Shown: positions 1 to 5,248 of the stretch, piece after piece
How positions within the stretch are numbered: position 1 is the first letter of the stretch
Layout of the letters: every line of letters starts with the position of its first letter
Origin: Desulfobacterales bacterium
GTDB lineage: Bacteria > Desulfobacterota > Desulfobacteria > Desulfobacterales > JAUWMJ01
Direction of reading: 5' to 3'
Length of the DNA: 6,652 nt
NCBI GenBank assembly: GCA_030613225.1
Contig: JAUWMJ010000180.1
Location: 1 to 6,652 of the forward strand
The notes under the pieces: generated by a model
Seen by the model: only the letters and a program-made list of their open reading frames with translations
What the model was told of the DNA's origin: nothing
Databases searched by the model: none
Position numbers and translations under genes: made by a program

Positions 1-138
1 GCTATTTTCAAAATGTTCAATTTTGTTTGAGATCAAGAAAGGCGAAAATTTTAACCACAGGAATACATGTAGTATTTCGAGGATTAAAATTTGAGCCTGA
101 CGCAGATATCGGACAAAAGGGGACGTTTTGAAATTGGC
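1..138. repeat. MITE-like imperfect palindrome, copy A (left end cut by window)
   Basis: The left half (GCTATTTTCAAAA at the edge) is an approximate reverse complement of the right half (TTTTGAAATTGGC near 126-138). The dyad is centred on TACATGTA at 64-71. Both arms carry AAATTTTAA-type blocks next to the centre. The central block (TATTTCGAGGATTAAA, about 73-88) recurs almost identically in copy B at 283-430, so this is a dispersed family and not a chance hairpin. It holds no coding capacity and looks like a non-autonomous mobile or REP-like element. Its true left end may lie outside the window. Confidence 0.6.
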
Positions 139-140
139 TC

Positions 141-282
141 AGTAAAATAAGACATAGGTTATTATACCAACCCCTTAGAAAAACCAGTTAAAAAATATCT
201 AATTTATTTTATTAATGATATAAACGAAACTAAAATAGTCAAGGTCTGTGCAGGGATTTTAAGTGAAATAGTCAATAGAAAC
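141..282. other. AT-rich spacer between the two palindromic elements
   Basis: No supported gene is seen here. The only structure noticed is a 10-bp direct repeat, AAATAGTCAA, at 233-242 and 266-275, spaced 33 bp start to start. Its significance is unclear in such AT-rich DNA. Confidence 0.3.
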
Positions 283-430
283 TAGAAGTGGTTTCAAAAT
301 TGTGAATCAGGTTCAAGGTCAAGGCGGTCCGTTGAATTTAACCGGAGGAACATATACAATATTTCGAGGATTAAATTCAGCGGACTAACGCCGAGATTGG
401 ACCTGAGGTGCAATTTTGAAACCGCTTCTA
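283..430. repeat. MITE-like imperfect palindrome, copy B, 148 bp
   Basis: The terminal inverted repeats are 20 bp with one mismatch: TAGAAGTGGTTTCAAAATTG at 283-302 and its complement at 411-430. Similarity continues inward, with TTGAATTTAA on the left matching TTAAATTCAG on the right. The central segment shares TATTTCGAGGATTAAA with copy A. Both ends carry TA, which would fit a TA target duplication as used by IS630/mariner-type transposases, but that is inference. The right terminus contains the stop codon of the hydrolase gene on the minus strand. Transcribed, it would fold into a long hairpin and may act as that gene's terminator. Confidence 0.7.
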
Positions 431-1126
431 ATATAGCTCATAGACAGATTTAAACCGTTCATATTCCGTATTTCCTGGCAGGTTTTTTTCGTTGAGGACC
501 TTAACCATGGCCTTATCATTGAATCTGATATAGGGATTGACCTTTAGTTCATCTTCCAGAGTTGAAATAATATGGTCCGGATTGTATTTTTCAAGGTAGC
601 GATCAGTTTCAGGGTTCTGCTTATCAATGAGTCTTGCATAGACCATGGAATCCTTGACATAATCATGTCCACCGTAAATTATGGTTTCTTTTGGAAAACC
701 GCATAAAAATTTGATAGAATTGAAAAACCCAAGAAGATCCTCTGAAAAACAATTTCCAATGGTTCCGTTAAAAAGAGTATCACCGGTGATTAAAATATTG
801 TCCGCCTTAAAGGTCAGGCTGTCCTTTGTGTGCCCGGGGGTATGAAAAACCAGAATGTCTTCATCATCAAGTTTCAAAGATCTTTTATTCTGGATTGCTT
901 TGCAGTTAAGGAATTGTGCATGGGTTTTTTCAAGCATCAGGTCATTTCCTGATGTGTGGTCATGGTGGGAATGGGTATTGGTGACATATTTTATCTTGAC
1001 TCTTTTTTTTTCTGCAAAAGAAAGCATTTCTTTTACTGCACCCGGGTCTATGGCAATGGCGGTTTTAGCCCCATATACAAGATATCCCAAATTGTCTTTA
1101 GAATATCTGAACTGTTTAACTTTCAT
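428..1126 (-). CDS. Metallo-beta-lactamase-fold hydrolase, glyoxalase II-like
   Basis: This 232-residue protein is predicted to be a cytosolic binuclear-metal hydrolase of the hydroxyacylglutathione hydrolase (glyoxalase II) branch. The signature THSHHDH gives H52, H54, D56 and H57. Further ligands are H99 in HTPGHT, D116 in GDTLF and H154 in GGHDY, so the full metal site is present. The C-terminal stretch VNPYIRF (about 196-202) resembles the NPFLR segment of glyoxalase II. The ATG is preceded by AAAGGAA at a good distance (1131-1137 on the plus strand). The gene stands alone. Its TAG stop lies inside the terminal repeat of the palindromic element at 283-430, so the original C-terminus may have been altered by insertion. 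The substrate could be a thioester such as S-lactoylglutathione or another thiol conjugate; the fold alone cannot decide. Confidence 0.88.
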   Translation of the reverse strand: MKVKQFRYSKDNLGYLVYGAKTAIAIDPGAVKEMLSFAEKKRVKIKYVTNTHSHHDHTSGNDLMLEKTHAQFLNCKAIQNKRSLKLDDEDILVFHTPGHTKDSLTFKADNILITGDTLFNGTIGNCFSEDLLGFFNSIKFLCGFPKETIIYGGHDYVKDSMVYARLIDKQNPETDRYLEKYNPDHIISTLEDELKVNPYIRFNDKAMVKVLNEKNLPGNTEYERFKSVYELY

Positions 1127-1178
1127 GTTGTTCCTTTAATCAGATGGTTGTGTTTTTCAATTAAATTACAAATACGTA

Positions 1179-1192
1179 TTGATTAAGATAAC
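1179..1192. promoter_or_regulatory. Degenerate FNR/CRP-type box upstream of the hydrolase
   Basis: TTGAT-TAAG-ATAAC matches the FNR-type palindrome TTGAT-N4-ATCAA at 8 of 10 positions and lies about 60 bp upstream of the minus-strand start codon at 1126. In AT-rich DNA this is weak evidence. It is recorded because two perfect copies of the same palindrome occur elsewhere in the window. Confidence 0.2.
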
Positions 1193-1379
1193 AATTGAAA
1201 TCAATTTTTCAATGAGGTGCGATAAATATCTATTTGTTGCTGTGCTAAAGTCTATTCCAAATGCAAAACAAAAGCTTACTGTCATTGTCAGTATGGATGC
1301 CAAGGGATATATTATCGAAAAAAAATCCAAGTATCATTTTTGCAATTTGCCGGAAAAAATATGAAAAATTATAAAAATA

Positions 1380-1393
1380 TTGATATAGATCAA
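1380..1393 (+). promoter_or_regulatory. Perfect FNR/CRP-family binding box
   Basis: TTGAT-ATAG-ATCAA is a perfect match to the FNR-type palindrome. The centre at 1386.5 lies 32 bp upstream of the centre of a TATAAC hexamer at 1416-1421, which would place the box at about -41.5 relative to a start near 1428. This is the classic class II activator geometry. The likely target is the zinc-ribbon gene at 1634. The regulator could be FNR, DNR or HcpR-like, since these share similar half-sites; the sequence does not decide which. Confidence 0.6.
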
Positions 1394-1415
1394 TTTCTTT
1401 AATCGATACATTTGC

Positions 1416-1421
1416 TATAAC
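1416..1421 (+). promoter_or_regulatory. -10 box (TATAAC) of the FNR-type promoter, at the insertion junction
   Basis: TATAAC lies at the correct distance from the FNR-type box. Its first five bases, TATAA, recur directly at 1580-1584 just beyond the right end of the palindromic element, where they read TATAAT (1580-1585). Removing the element and one TATAA copy would restore TTGATATAGATCAA followed by TATAAT at the same spacing. Present-day transcription from the left copy would run through the whole element. Confidence 0.5.
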
Positions 1422-1579
1422 CTAAATTGAGCGATTTTTTACTCGATTTGCACCGATCTCTTGCGCATCAAGGCTTCGCAAAAATCCTCGACATAACCAT
1501 GGGTATGCCTGCGGTTTTTGCAAAGCCTTATGCATCAAGATCTCGGCACAACTCTTCGCAAAAAATCGCTCAACTTAGG
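1421..1579. mobile_element. MITE-like palindromic element, 159 bp, with TATAA flanking repeats
   Basis: The terminal inverted repeats are 20 bp with one mismatch (CCTAAATTGAGCGATTTTTT at 1421-1440, complement at 1560-1579). The rest is an imperfect palindrome of about 80-bp arms centred on CCATGG (1497-1502), with matching internal blocks such as AAGGCTTCGCAAAAA against AAGGCTTTGCAAAAA. Direct TATAA repeats at 1416-1420 and 1580-1584 flank it and look like a target-site duplication. It has no coding capacity, so it would have to be moved by a transposase elsewhere. It belongs to a different family from copies A and B by sequence. In RNA it would form a long hairpin in the leader of the gene at 1634. 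Confidence 0.72.
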
Positions 1580-1633
1580 TATAATAATTCGAACTTAAAC
1601 ATTTAAAATTATAATAAACAGGAGGGATAAAAA

Positions 1634-1876
1634 ATGCATGACGGTTGTTCAGGTGCTTATGAATCAGGCAAACAAATCGTAGATAAAATAAGAATGATGG
1701 GCTTTAATAACAGTCCGCTGACAGCAGTGCTTAAGATCAATTGCAGCAATTGTGACGATGTATTTCAAATGGAGAAGATGGAAGCGATGTGCCCTTCGTG
1801 CGGCATGGTATATGGTGTGACACCCTGCCACTCTTACAGCGCCGAGTTTGTCAAGGCAGCAGGAGTAAATTATTGA
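1634..1876 (+). CDS. Small zinc-ribbon protein of unknown function (80 aa)
   Basis: The 80-residue protein has a C-terminal four-cysteine zinc-ribbon pattern: C37-x2-C40-x12-C53-x2-C56. Two further cysteines lie at C5 and C65. The N-terminus (HDGCSGAYESGKQIVDKIR) looks like an amphipathic helix carrying C5. There is no signal peptide or membrane segment, so it is probably cytosolic. I recognise the pattern as one seen in small uncharacterised proteins of anaerobic deltaproteobacteria, but no function is known to me. A strong ribosome site, GGAGGG at 1621-1626, fixes the ATG. The FNR-type box at 1380-1393 suggests control by redox or nitrogen oxides. The next gene starts 1 base after its stop codon, so the two are surely co-transcribed. 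The metal could be zinc, or iron as in rubredoxin-like knuckles. Confidence 0.8.
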   Translation: MHDGCSGAYESGKQIVDKIRMMGFNNSPLTAVLKINCSNCDDVFQMEKMEAMCPSCGMVYGVTPCHSYSAEFVKAAGVNY

Positions 1877-1877
1877 T

Positions 1878-2054
1878 ATGCCGGATACATCCGATACAAT
1901 AGATAGTATAAAAAACAGAATGAAAGAGCTGGAAATATTGATTAAGGAAACAAAGGAAAGGCTTCCGGTCCATTCGACCAAACCCCCGGCAATGATAGAG
2001 CTGCTCGAATACGAGGATGAGTACGATATCCTGCAAAAAAACATGAACTGTTAA
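1878..2054 (+). CDS. Small charged helical protein (58 aa), partner of the zinc-ribbon gene
   Basis: This reading frame encodes 58 residues, from MPDTSDTIDSIKNRMKELEI to a C-terminal NMNC. The first half (about 8-29) has heptad-like spacing of I, M, L and I residues among K and E and is likely a coiled coil. A loop with HSTKPPAM (about 32-39) leads to a second acidic helix, ELLEYEDEYDILQKN. The pattern suggests a short helical hairpin that mediates oligomerisation or partner binding. It starts 1 base after the stop of the zinc-ribbon gene. AGGAG at 1861-1865 lies 12 bases before the ATG, a little far, so translational coupling is likely. It has no recognised domain. It is too short for many gene callers, and its biased composition and tight linkage are the evidence that it is real. 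Confidence 0.65.
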   Translation: MPDTSDTIDSIKNRMKELEILIKETKERLPVHSTKPPAMIELLEYEDEYDILQKNMNC

Positions 2055-2122
2055 AAAACAATGAATCATAATGAAAAATTTAAAAATATTTGATCAGAAA
2101 TTAAACCATGATTTATCCAGGG

Positions 2123-2187
2123 TGAAAAAAATTGATTTTTTCAAAAATGCAGAAATCTTGGGCATCCGGAAAAATATTTGATATCCC
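2123..2187 (+). terminator. Possible terminator hairpins after the small-protein operon
   Basis: Two weak hairpins follow the operon: an A/T-only stem TGAAAAAA/TTTTTTCA (2123-2130 with 2136-2143), and GGGCATC/GATATCCC (2160-2166 with 2180-2187) followed by a T-rich stretch, GATTCTTTTC. Neither is a textbook rho-independent terminator. The rest of 2055-2225 shows nothing else. Confidence 0.25.
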
Positions 2188-2225
2188 GATTCTTTTCGAG
2201 GAAGTTTCTATTTTACCCACCAAAT

Positions 2226-2257
2226 CATATTGTTAGATCTGCTTGACAGACGATATG
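2226..2257 (+). promoter_or_regulatory. Candidate AbiEi operator (dyad over the -35 box)
   Basis: A hyphenated palindrome with arms CATATTGT and ACGATATG (7 of 8 positions symmetric) has its centre at 2241.5 and covers the TTGACA -35 element at 2243-2248. A smaller nested symmetry, TCTG-N5-CAGA, lies in the middle. AbiEi antitoxins are known to repress their own promoter by binding inverted repeats through an N-terminal winged helix and C-terminal domain. This dyad is the best candidate site, by inference. Confidence 0.4.
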
Positions 2258-2271
2258 TTTTATTATATTTT
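2243..2271 (+). promoter_or_regulatory. Sigma-70 type promoter of abiEi-abiEii
   Basis: A consensus -35 (TTGACA, 2243-2248) is followed by an AT-rich -10 region. TATTTT at 2266-2271 gives a 17-bp spacer and TATATT at 2264-2269 gives 15 bp. The predicted start is near 2278, about 30 bases before the ATG of abiEi. Confidence 0.55.
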
Positions 2272-2308
2272 AGGCTAAATTGTTATTAACTAATTTACTT
2301 AAAATATC

Positions 2309-3112
2309 ATGAAACAATCAGGACCAGAACTGGGAGAGCTTTCATCAAGGTTCTTCGCCTATGTTCAGCTTAAGCAAAAGGATACCGTGCGGCCGGGAGA
2401 GATATCTTCCGTTCTAGGCATCACGGAATCACAGGAACGTAGTCTCTTCCACCGTCTGGCTGGTACAGGCTGGATCGTTAGGCTTAAGCGTGGAGTGTAT
2501 CTCGTTCCACCTCGTTTACCGGCTGGTGGCAAATACAGTCCAGGTATTGCCCTCATTCTCCGGAAACTAATGCAGGAACAGAACGGTAAGTATCAGATCT
2601 GTGGGCCAACTGCGTTCAACTTTTACAGCTTTGATAACCAGATTTCAAACGTTACCTACGTTTACAACAACCGTATCTCCGGTAGACGTACGATTGGTAA
2701 CCTGGAATTTCAATTTACAAAGGTCGCAGACAGACGCCTCGGCGCTATCAATATGATTCAAGCTCAGAATGGAGGCGAAATTATCTATTCTTCCAAGGTC
2801 AGAACTCTCATGGATGCAGTCTATGACTGGTCTCGTTTCAACAGTCTACCGCGCGGCTTTGTCTGGATCAACCAGGAAATTAATCAAGATCCCAAGCTGG
2901 TTTCAAAACTGGTTGATGCTACAAACCGCTACGGAAATCAGGCCACAGTTCGGCGAATTGGTTACCTGTTGGATTCCTTGTCCCAACCTCTGGAAATCAT
3001 AAAGCGACTCCTGCGTCAGCTTAGCAATTCCCAGTCCCTAATACCATGGATTCCGGTCAAGCCGACCAGGGGAAAGATAAATCGAAAGTGGGGGATCATA
3101 GTGAATGACTAA
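2309..3112 (+). CDS. abiEi: AbiEi-like antitoxin of a type IV toxin-antitoxin system
   Basis: The 267-residue protein matches the AbiEi antitoxin/autorepressor layout. An N-terminal winged-helix domain (about 12-66) ends in the typical RLKRGVYLVP wing. The AbiEi core (about 80-230) includes ICGPTAFNFY, NRISGRRTIGN and the helical RRIGYLLDSL segment. The tail IPWIPVKPTRGKINRKWGIIVN is of the kind seen in the longer AbiEi subgroup. In the AbiE system this protein counters the toxin without binding it directly, and represses the operon. No clear ribosome site precedes the ATG at 2309 (AATTTACTTAAAATATC), so translation may be weak or the leader very short. It overlaps abiEii by 8 bases. The less AT-rich composition than the flanking genes suggests transfer. 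Confidence 0.85.
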   Translation: MKQSGPELGELSSRFFAYVQLKQKDTVRPGEISSVLGITESQERSLFHRLAGTGWIVRLKRGVYLVPPRLPAGGKYSPGIALILRKLMQEQNGKYQICGPTAFNFYSFDNQISNVTYVYNNRISGRRTIGNLEFQFTKVADRRLGAINMIQAQNGGEIIYSSKVRTLMDAVYDWSRFNSLPRGFVWINQEINQDPKLVSKLVDATNRYGNQATVRRIGYLLDSLSQPLEIIKRLLRQLSNSQSLIPWIPVKPTRGKINRKWGIIVND

Positions 3113-3986
3113 TGCGCAGTTAAAATATCCACACCATGACGATCCTGACATATTCCGGGAGGCACTATCGTACTCTGAAGCCGATATGGGCTTTACATCG
3201 ACTTTGATCGAAAAAGATTACTACTGTTCACTGGTTCTTCAGTACTTCTTCAGCAACAAAACATCGCTTGTGTTCAAAGGCGGGACATGCCTTTCTAAAG
3301 TCCACGTTGACTTCTATCGATTAAGTGAGGACCTGGATTTAATCGTTCCAGTTACTGCAGACATAACCCGAACTCAGAGAAGTGTTTACATGGAACCAGT
3401 CAAAAGTATGTTTAAAAAACTGCCGTCCGCAGTTCCCGGAGTGGTGATCTCTGAAGCGTTCAAAGGCCATAACGCGTCTCGCCAGTATATTAGCTCTCTG
3501 GAATATCATTCAGTAATTGTTGAAAAAAAGGAGAAGATCAAAATCGAGGTCGGCATACGTGAACCCCTGTTACGCCCATCGGAGTCCAGATTGGCAAGCA
3601 CCATCGTCATGAACCCGTTCAACGGCCAGCCTCTGCTATCTCCCTTCAAGGTTGGCGCAATGACGCTGCAGGAGGCATATGCGGAAAAGATCCGTGCAGC
3701 AATTACAAGAAAAGAGCCGGCGATCCGAGACTTTTTCGACGTGTTTCATGCTATACGCAAGAGAGGGCTAAATACCCAAGACCCTGACTTCCTCAGCATT
3801 GTGAAGGCAAAAATCGATGTGCCAGGCAATGAGCCCATTGATCTTTCCGAGGAGCGGAAGCAAGAACTCAATCGACAACTGGAAGGTCAACTAAAGCCGG
3901 TACTGCGTCCATCAGATTTTGACGGTTTCAATTTAAATGAGGCATTTGAACTCGTACGCAATATAACAAAGGCTTTAGCCCTTTAG
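3105..3986 (+). CDS. abiEii: AbiEii-like nucleotidyltransferase toxin
   Basis: The 293-residue protein is a DNA polymerase beta-like nucleotidyltransferase of the AbiEii/DUF1814 family. Visible motifs are FKGGTCLSK (about 57-65), SEDLDL (74-79, catalytic acids D76 and D78), a third acidic strand IKIEVG (145-150), the EKIRA lysine helix (about 194-198) and RDFFD (208-212). All the conserved parts are intact, so the toxin should be active. Relatives act by attaching nucleotides to tRNA or another GTP-dependent target, halting growth upon phage infection; the precise target here is unknown. Its start ATG overlaps the abiEi stop by 8 bases, as is usual for coupled AbiE pairs. The length is typical. 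Confidence 0.9.
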   Translation: MTNAQLKYPHHDDPDIFREALSYSEADMGFTSTLIEKDYYCSLVLQYFFSNKTSLVFKGGTCLSKVHVDFYRLSEDLDLIVPVTADITRTQRSVYMEPVKSMFKKLPSAVPGVVISEAFKGHNASRQYISSLEYHSVIVEKKEKIKIEVGIREPLLRPSESRLASTIVMNPFNGQPLLSPFKVGAMTLQEAYAEKIRAAITRKEPAIRDFFDVFHAIRKRGLNTQDPDFLSIVKAKIDVPGNEPIDLSEERKQELNRQLEGQLKPVLRPSDFDGFNLNEAFELVRNITKALAL

Positions 3987-3993
3987 CTTTTCT

Positions 3994-4061
3994 GCCCCCT
4001 TCAACCTCTTGCCGGGGCGTGGCTGGAAGCGAAGCCTGGTGCAGTCTAAACAGCTTCAGCC
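3994..4061. terminator. GC-rich hairpins between convergent abiEii and cupin genes
   Basis: Two stems lie in the 98-bp gap: GCCCC/GGGGC (3994-3998 with 4014-4018) and GGCTGGAAGC/GCTTCAGCC (4021-4030 with 4053-4061, one bulged base). Neither is followed by a clear T-run, so they are weak candidates for a bidirectional terminator. The block is more GC-rich than its surroundings and could also be the boundary of the acquired AbiE module. Confidence 0.3.
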
Positions 4062-4084
4062 TGACTACGTGAGTAGCTACATTT

Positions 4085-4450
4085 CTACAGCCCTTGAATG
4101 CCCACAGGCTGTTTTACAACGGTCAGGATCATTTTAAACTGAGTCACAGCCGAGACAGCGTGAGGGACGTTTGCCGGCATCACAACGACCTGTCCGGCAA
4201 CTGCAGGAATCTTTTTCCCATCAATGTTAATGAGTGCTTCACCATCTAAAATCTGCACCATGGCATCTCCAGGTGATGTGTGGGCACTGATTTCCTCTTT
4301 TTTATCAAATGCAAACAGTGTGATATTAATATCTGATTTGGCAGCTAATGTTCTGCTCACAACCCTTCCTTCCTCGTAATCTACCATCCCCTTAATATCA
4401 ACAGCCTCTGCAAATGGAATATTTTTAATCAGTTCTTTTTTTTCTGTCAT
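4085..4450 (-). CDS. Small single-domain cupin protein
   Basis: The 121-residue protein is a one-domain cupin (double-stranded beta-helix). The first cupin motif is HTSPGDAMVQILDG (57-70), where H57, D62 and Q66 take the place of the usual HxH and Glu. The second is GQVVVMPANVPHAV (86-99) with H97 as the metal ligand. This HTSPGDA form is common in small anaerobe cupins, usually of unknown role, that bind a divalent metal and perhaps a small ligand. The ribosome site AGGAGG (4456-4461 on the plus strand) is 5 bases from the ATG. A perfect FNR-type box at 4521-4534 lies upstream. It stands alone, converging on the AbiE operon. Function beyond the fold cannot be assigned. Confidence 0.85.
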   Translation of the reverse strand: MTEKKELIKNIPFAEAVDIKGMVDYEEGRVVSRTLAAKSDINITLFAFDKKEEISAHTSPGDAMVQILDGEALINIDGKKIPAVAGQVVVMPANVPHAVSAVTQFKMILTVVKQPVGIQGL

Positions 4451-4493
4451 GTTATCCTCCTATCATTTGTTCGTAATTTTAAGCGTAGACCAT

Positions 4494-4534
4494 ATTTAAT
4501 ATTTTAATCAAAAGAAAGAATTGATTTGAATCAA
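4494..4534 (-). promoter_or_regulatory. FNR/CRP-type box and -10 of the cupin gene
   Basis: TTGAT-TTGA-ATCAA at 4521-4534 is a perfect FNR-type palindrome centred at 4527.5. On the minus strand, TTAAAT (4494-4499) lies 31 bp downstream of the centre, close to the geometry at 1380-1421. The predicted start is near 4486, about 35 bases before the cupin ATG. Because the site is a palindrome in a divergent region it could also affect the plus-strand gene at 4746. Confidence 0.55.
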
Positions 4535-4638
4535 AAACCAAAATATTTTTTATGTTTATGGAAAAGGTATTTGCAATATTAATAGAAATAGTAAAAAAGA
4601 GTAACAGTTAATTATTTTCTGGACAGTATTTACGCGAA

Positions 4639-4676
4639 TTGATAACCACCAATTATGATATCTGTAATATTGGTGG
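4639..4676. promoter_or_regulatory. Dyad CCACCAAT/ATTGGTGG, overlapping a near-FNR box
   Basis: Perfect 8-bp arms (4646-4653 and 4669-4676) flank a 15-bp loop upstream of the editing-protein gene. The left side overlaps TTGAT-AACC-ACCAA (4639-4652), which matches the FNR-type palindrome at 9 of 10 positions. There is no T-run, so an operator is more likely than a terminator. The -35/-10 pair TTGGAT (4680-4685) and TATCTT (4702-4707) just downstream is a possible promoter. Confidence 0.3.
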
Positions 4677-4710
4677 AAGTTGGATATTTTCAACATATTT
4701 GTATCTTCGC

Positions 4711-4736
4711 TTCCTTCCCATTGTACAGGAAAGGAA
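4711..4736 (+). promoter_or_regulatory. Hairpin that could mask the ribosome site of the editing protein
   Basis: TTCCTTCC (4711-4718) can pair with GGAA-A-GGAA (4728-4736, one bulged A). The right arm is the probable Shine-Dalgarno region, 9 bases before the ATG at 4746. Folded, it would hide the ribosome site. Confidence 0.35.
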
Positions 4737-4745
4737 ATTACCTAA

Positions 4746-5180
4746 ATGAAAGGACATCCTGATAAAAAGATGCATTCTGCGGAGCATATCCTAAACCAGA
4801 CGATGGTAAGATTATATGATTGTGATCGATGCTTTACGGCTCATATTGGAAGGAAGAAGTCAAAGTGCGACTACCACTTTGATCACGCACTTACAGAGGA
4901 AGAGGTTGCTGAGATCCAGTCCAGAGTTAATAACGTGATCGACTCCGATTTGCCGGTCACAGAAACTTTGGTTTCAAAGGATGAAGCACAAAGGCTCTAC
5001 AATACACAAAAGCTTCCTAACTATACCGGTGACAGCATCCGTGTTGTCCACATAGGCGATTACGATTCATGCCCATGCATCGGTGAACACGTGGCATCCA
5101 CAGGGGAGATCGGTACCTTTAAGATCACCACCATAAGTTATGCAGATGGTGATTTGCGTATCCGTTTTAAGCTGTCCTGA
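4746..5180 (+). CDS. Stand-alone AlaX-like alanyl-tRNA editing protein
   Basis: The 144-residue protein resembles the trans-editing AlaX family, the free-standing form of the alanyl/threonyl-tRNA synthetase second additional domain, which hydrolyses mischarged aminoacyl-tRNA such as Ser-tRNA(Ala). The zinc site is H10-x3-H14 (HSAEH) with C111-x3-H115 (CIGEH), followed by the typical ASTGEIG segment. Its length fits the short AlaX-S class, with no synthetase core. The usual CGGTH is replaced by CPCIGEH, which adds a cysteine (C109) beside the zinc ligand, and a Cys-rich stretch DCDRC (25-29) lies near the N-terminus. The probable ribosome site AGGAAAGGAAA (4728-4737) lies in a potential hairpin. 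It stands alone. The amino acid edited cannot be told from the sequence. Confidence 0.82.
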   Translation: MKGHPDKKMHSAEHILNQTMVRLYDCDRCFTAHIGRKKSKCDYHFDHALTEEEVAEIQSRVNNVIDSDLPVTETLVSKDEAQRLYNTQKLPNYTGDSIRVVHIGDYDSCPCIGEHVASTGEIGTFKITTISYADGDLRIRFKLS

Positions 5181-5248
5181 TAATCATTTGCCAGGGACGG
5201 ATATAACTTAACCATGCCGCAAAGCAGGATTTATTTGACCAGAAAGCC

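Noticed and set aside
1..430. CRISPR array
   Set aside because: There are only two copies. They are long imperfect palindromes with divergent arms, with no short identical repeats or regular spacers.
855..1186. Plus-strand frames opposite the hydrolase
   Set aside because: They are antisense shadows of the well-supported metallo-beta-lactamase gene, with no motif of their own.
1179..1364. 61-codon plus-strand frame starting with TTG in the region upstream of the FNR-type box
   Set aside because: There is no ribosome site before the TTG or before the internal ATG at 1212, no recognisable domain, and it lies in the regulatory region of two genes. It is kept out as probably non-coding.
1664..2069. 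Minus-strand Ser/Ile-rich and hydrophobic frames
   Set aside because: They are antisense to the zinc-ribbon and 58-aa genes, which have ribosome sites and clear protein features.
2769..3002. Second plus-strand frame inside abiEi
   Set aside because: It is an overlapping-frame shadow of the antitoxin with no independent ribosome site or domain.
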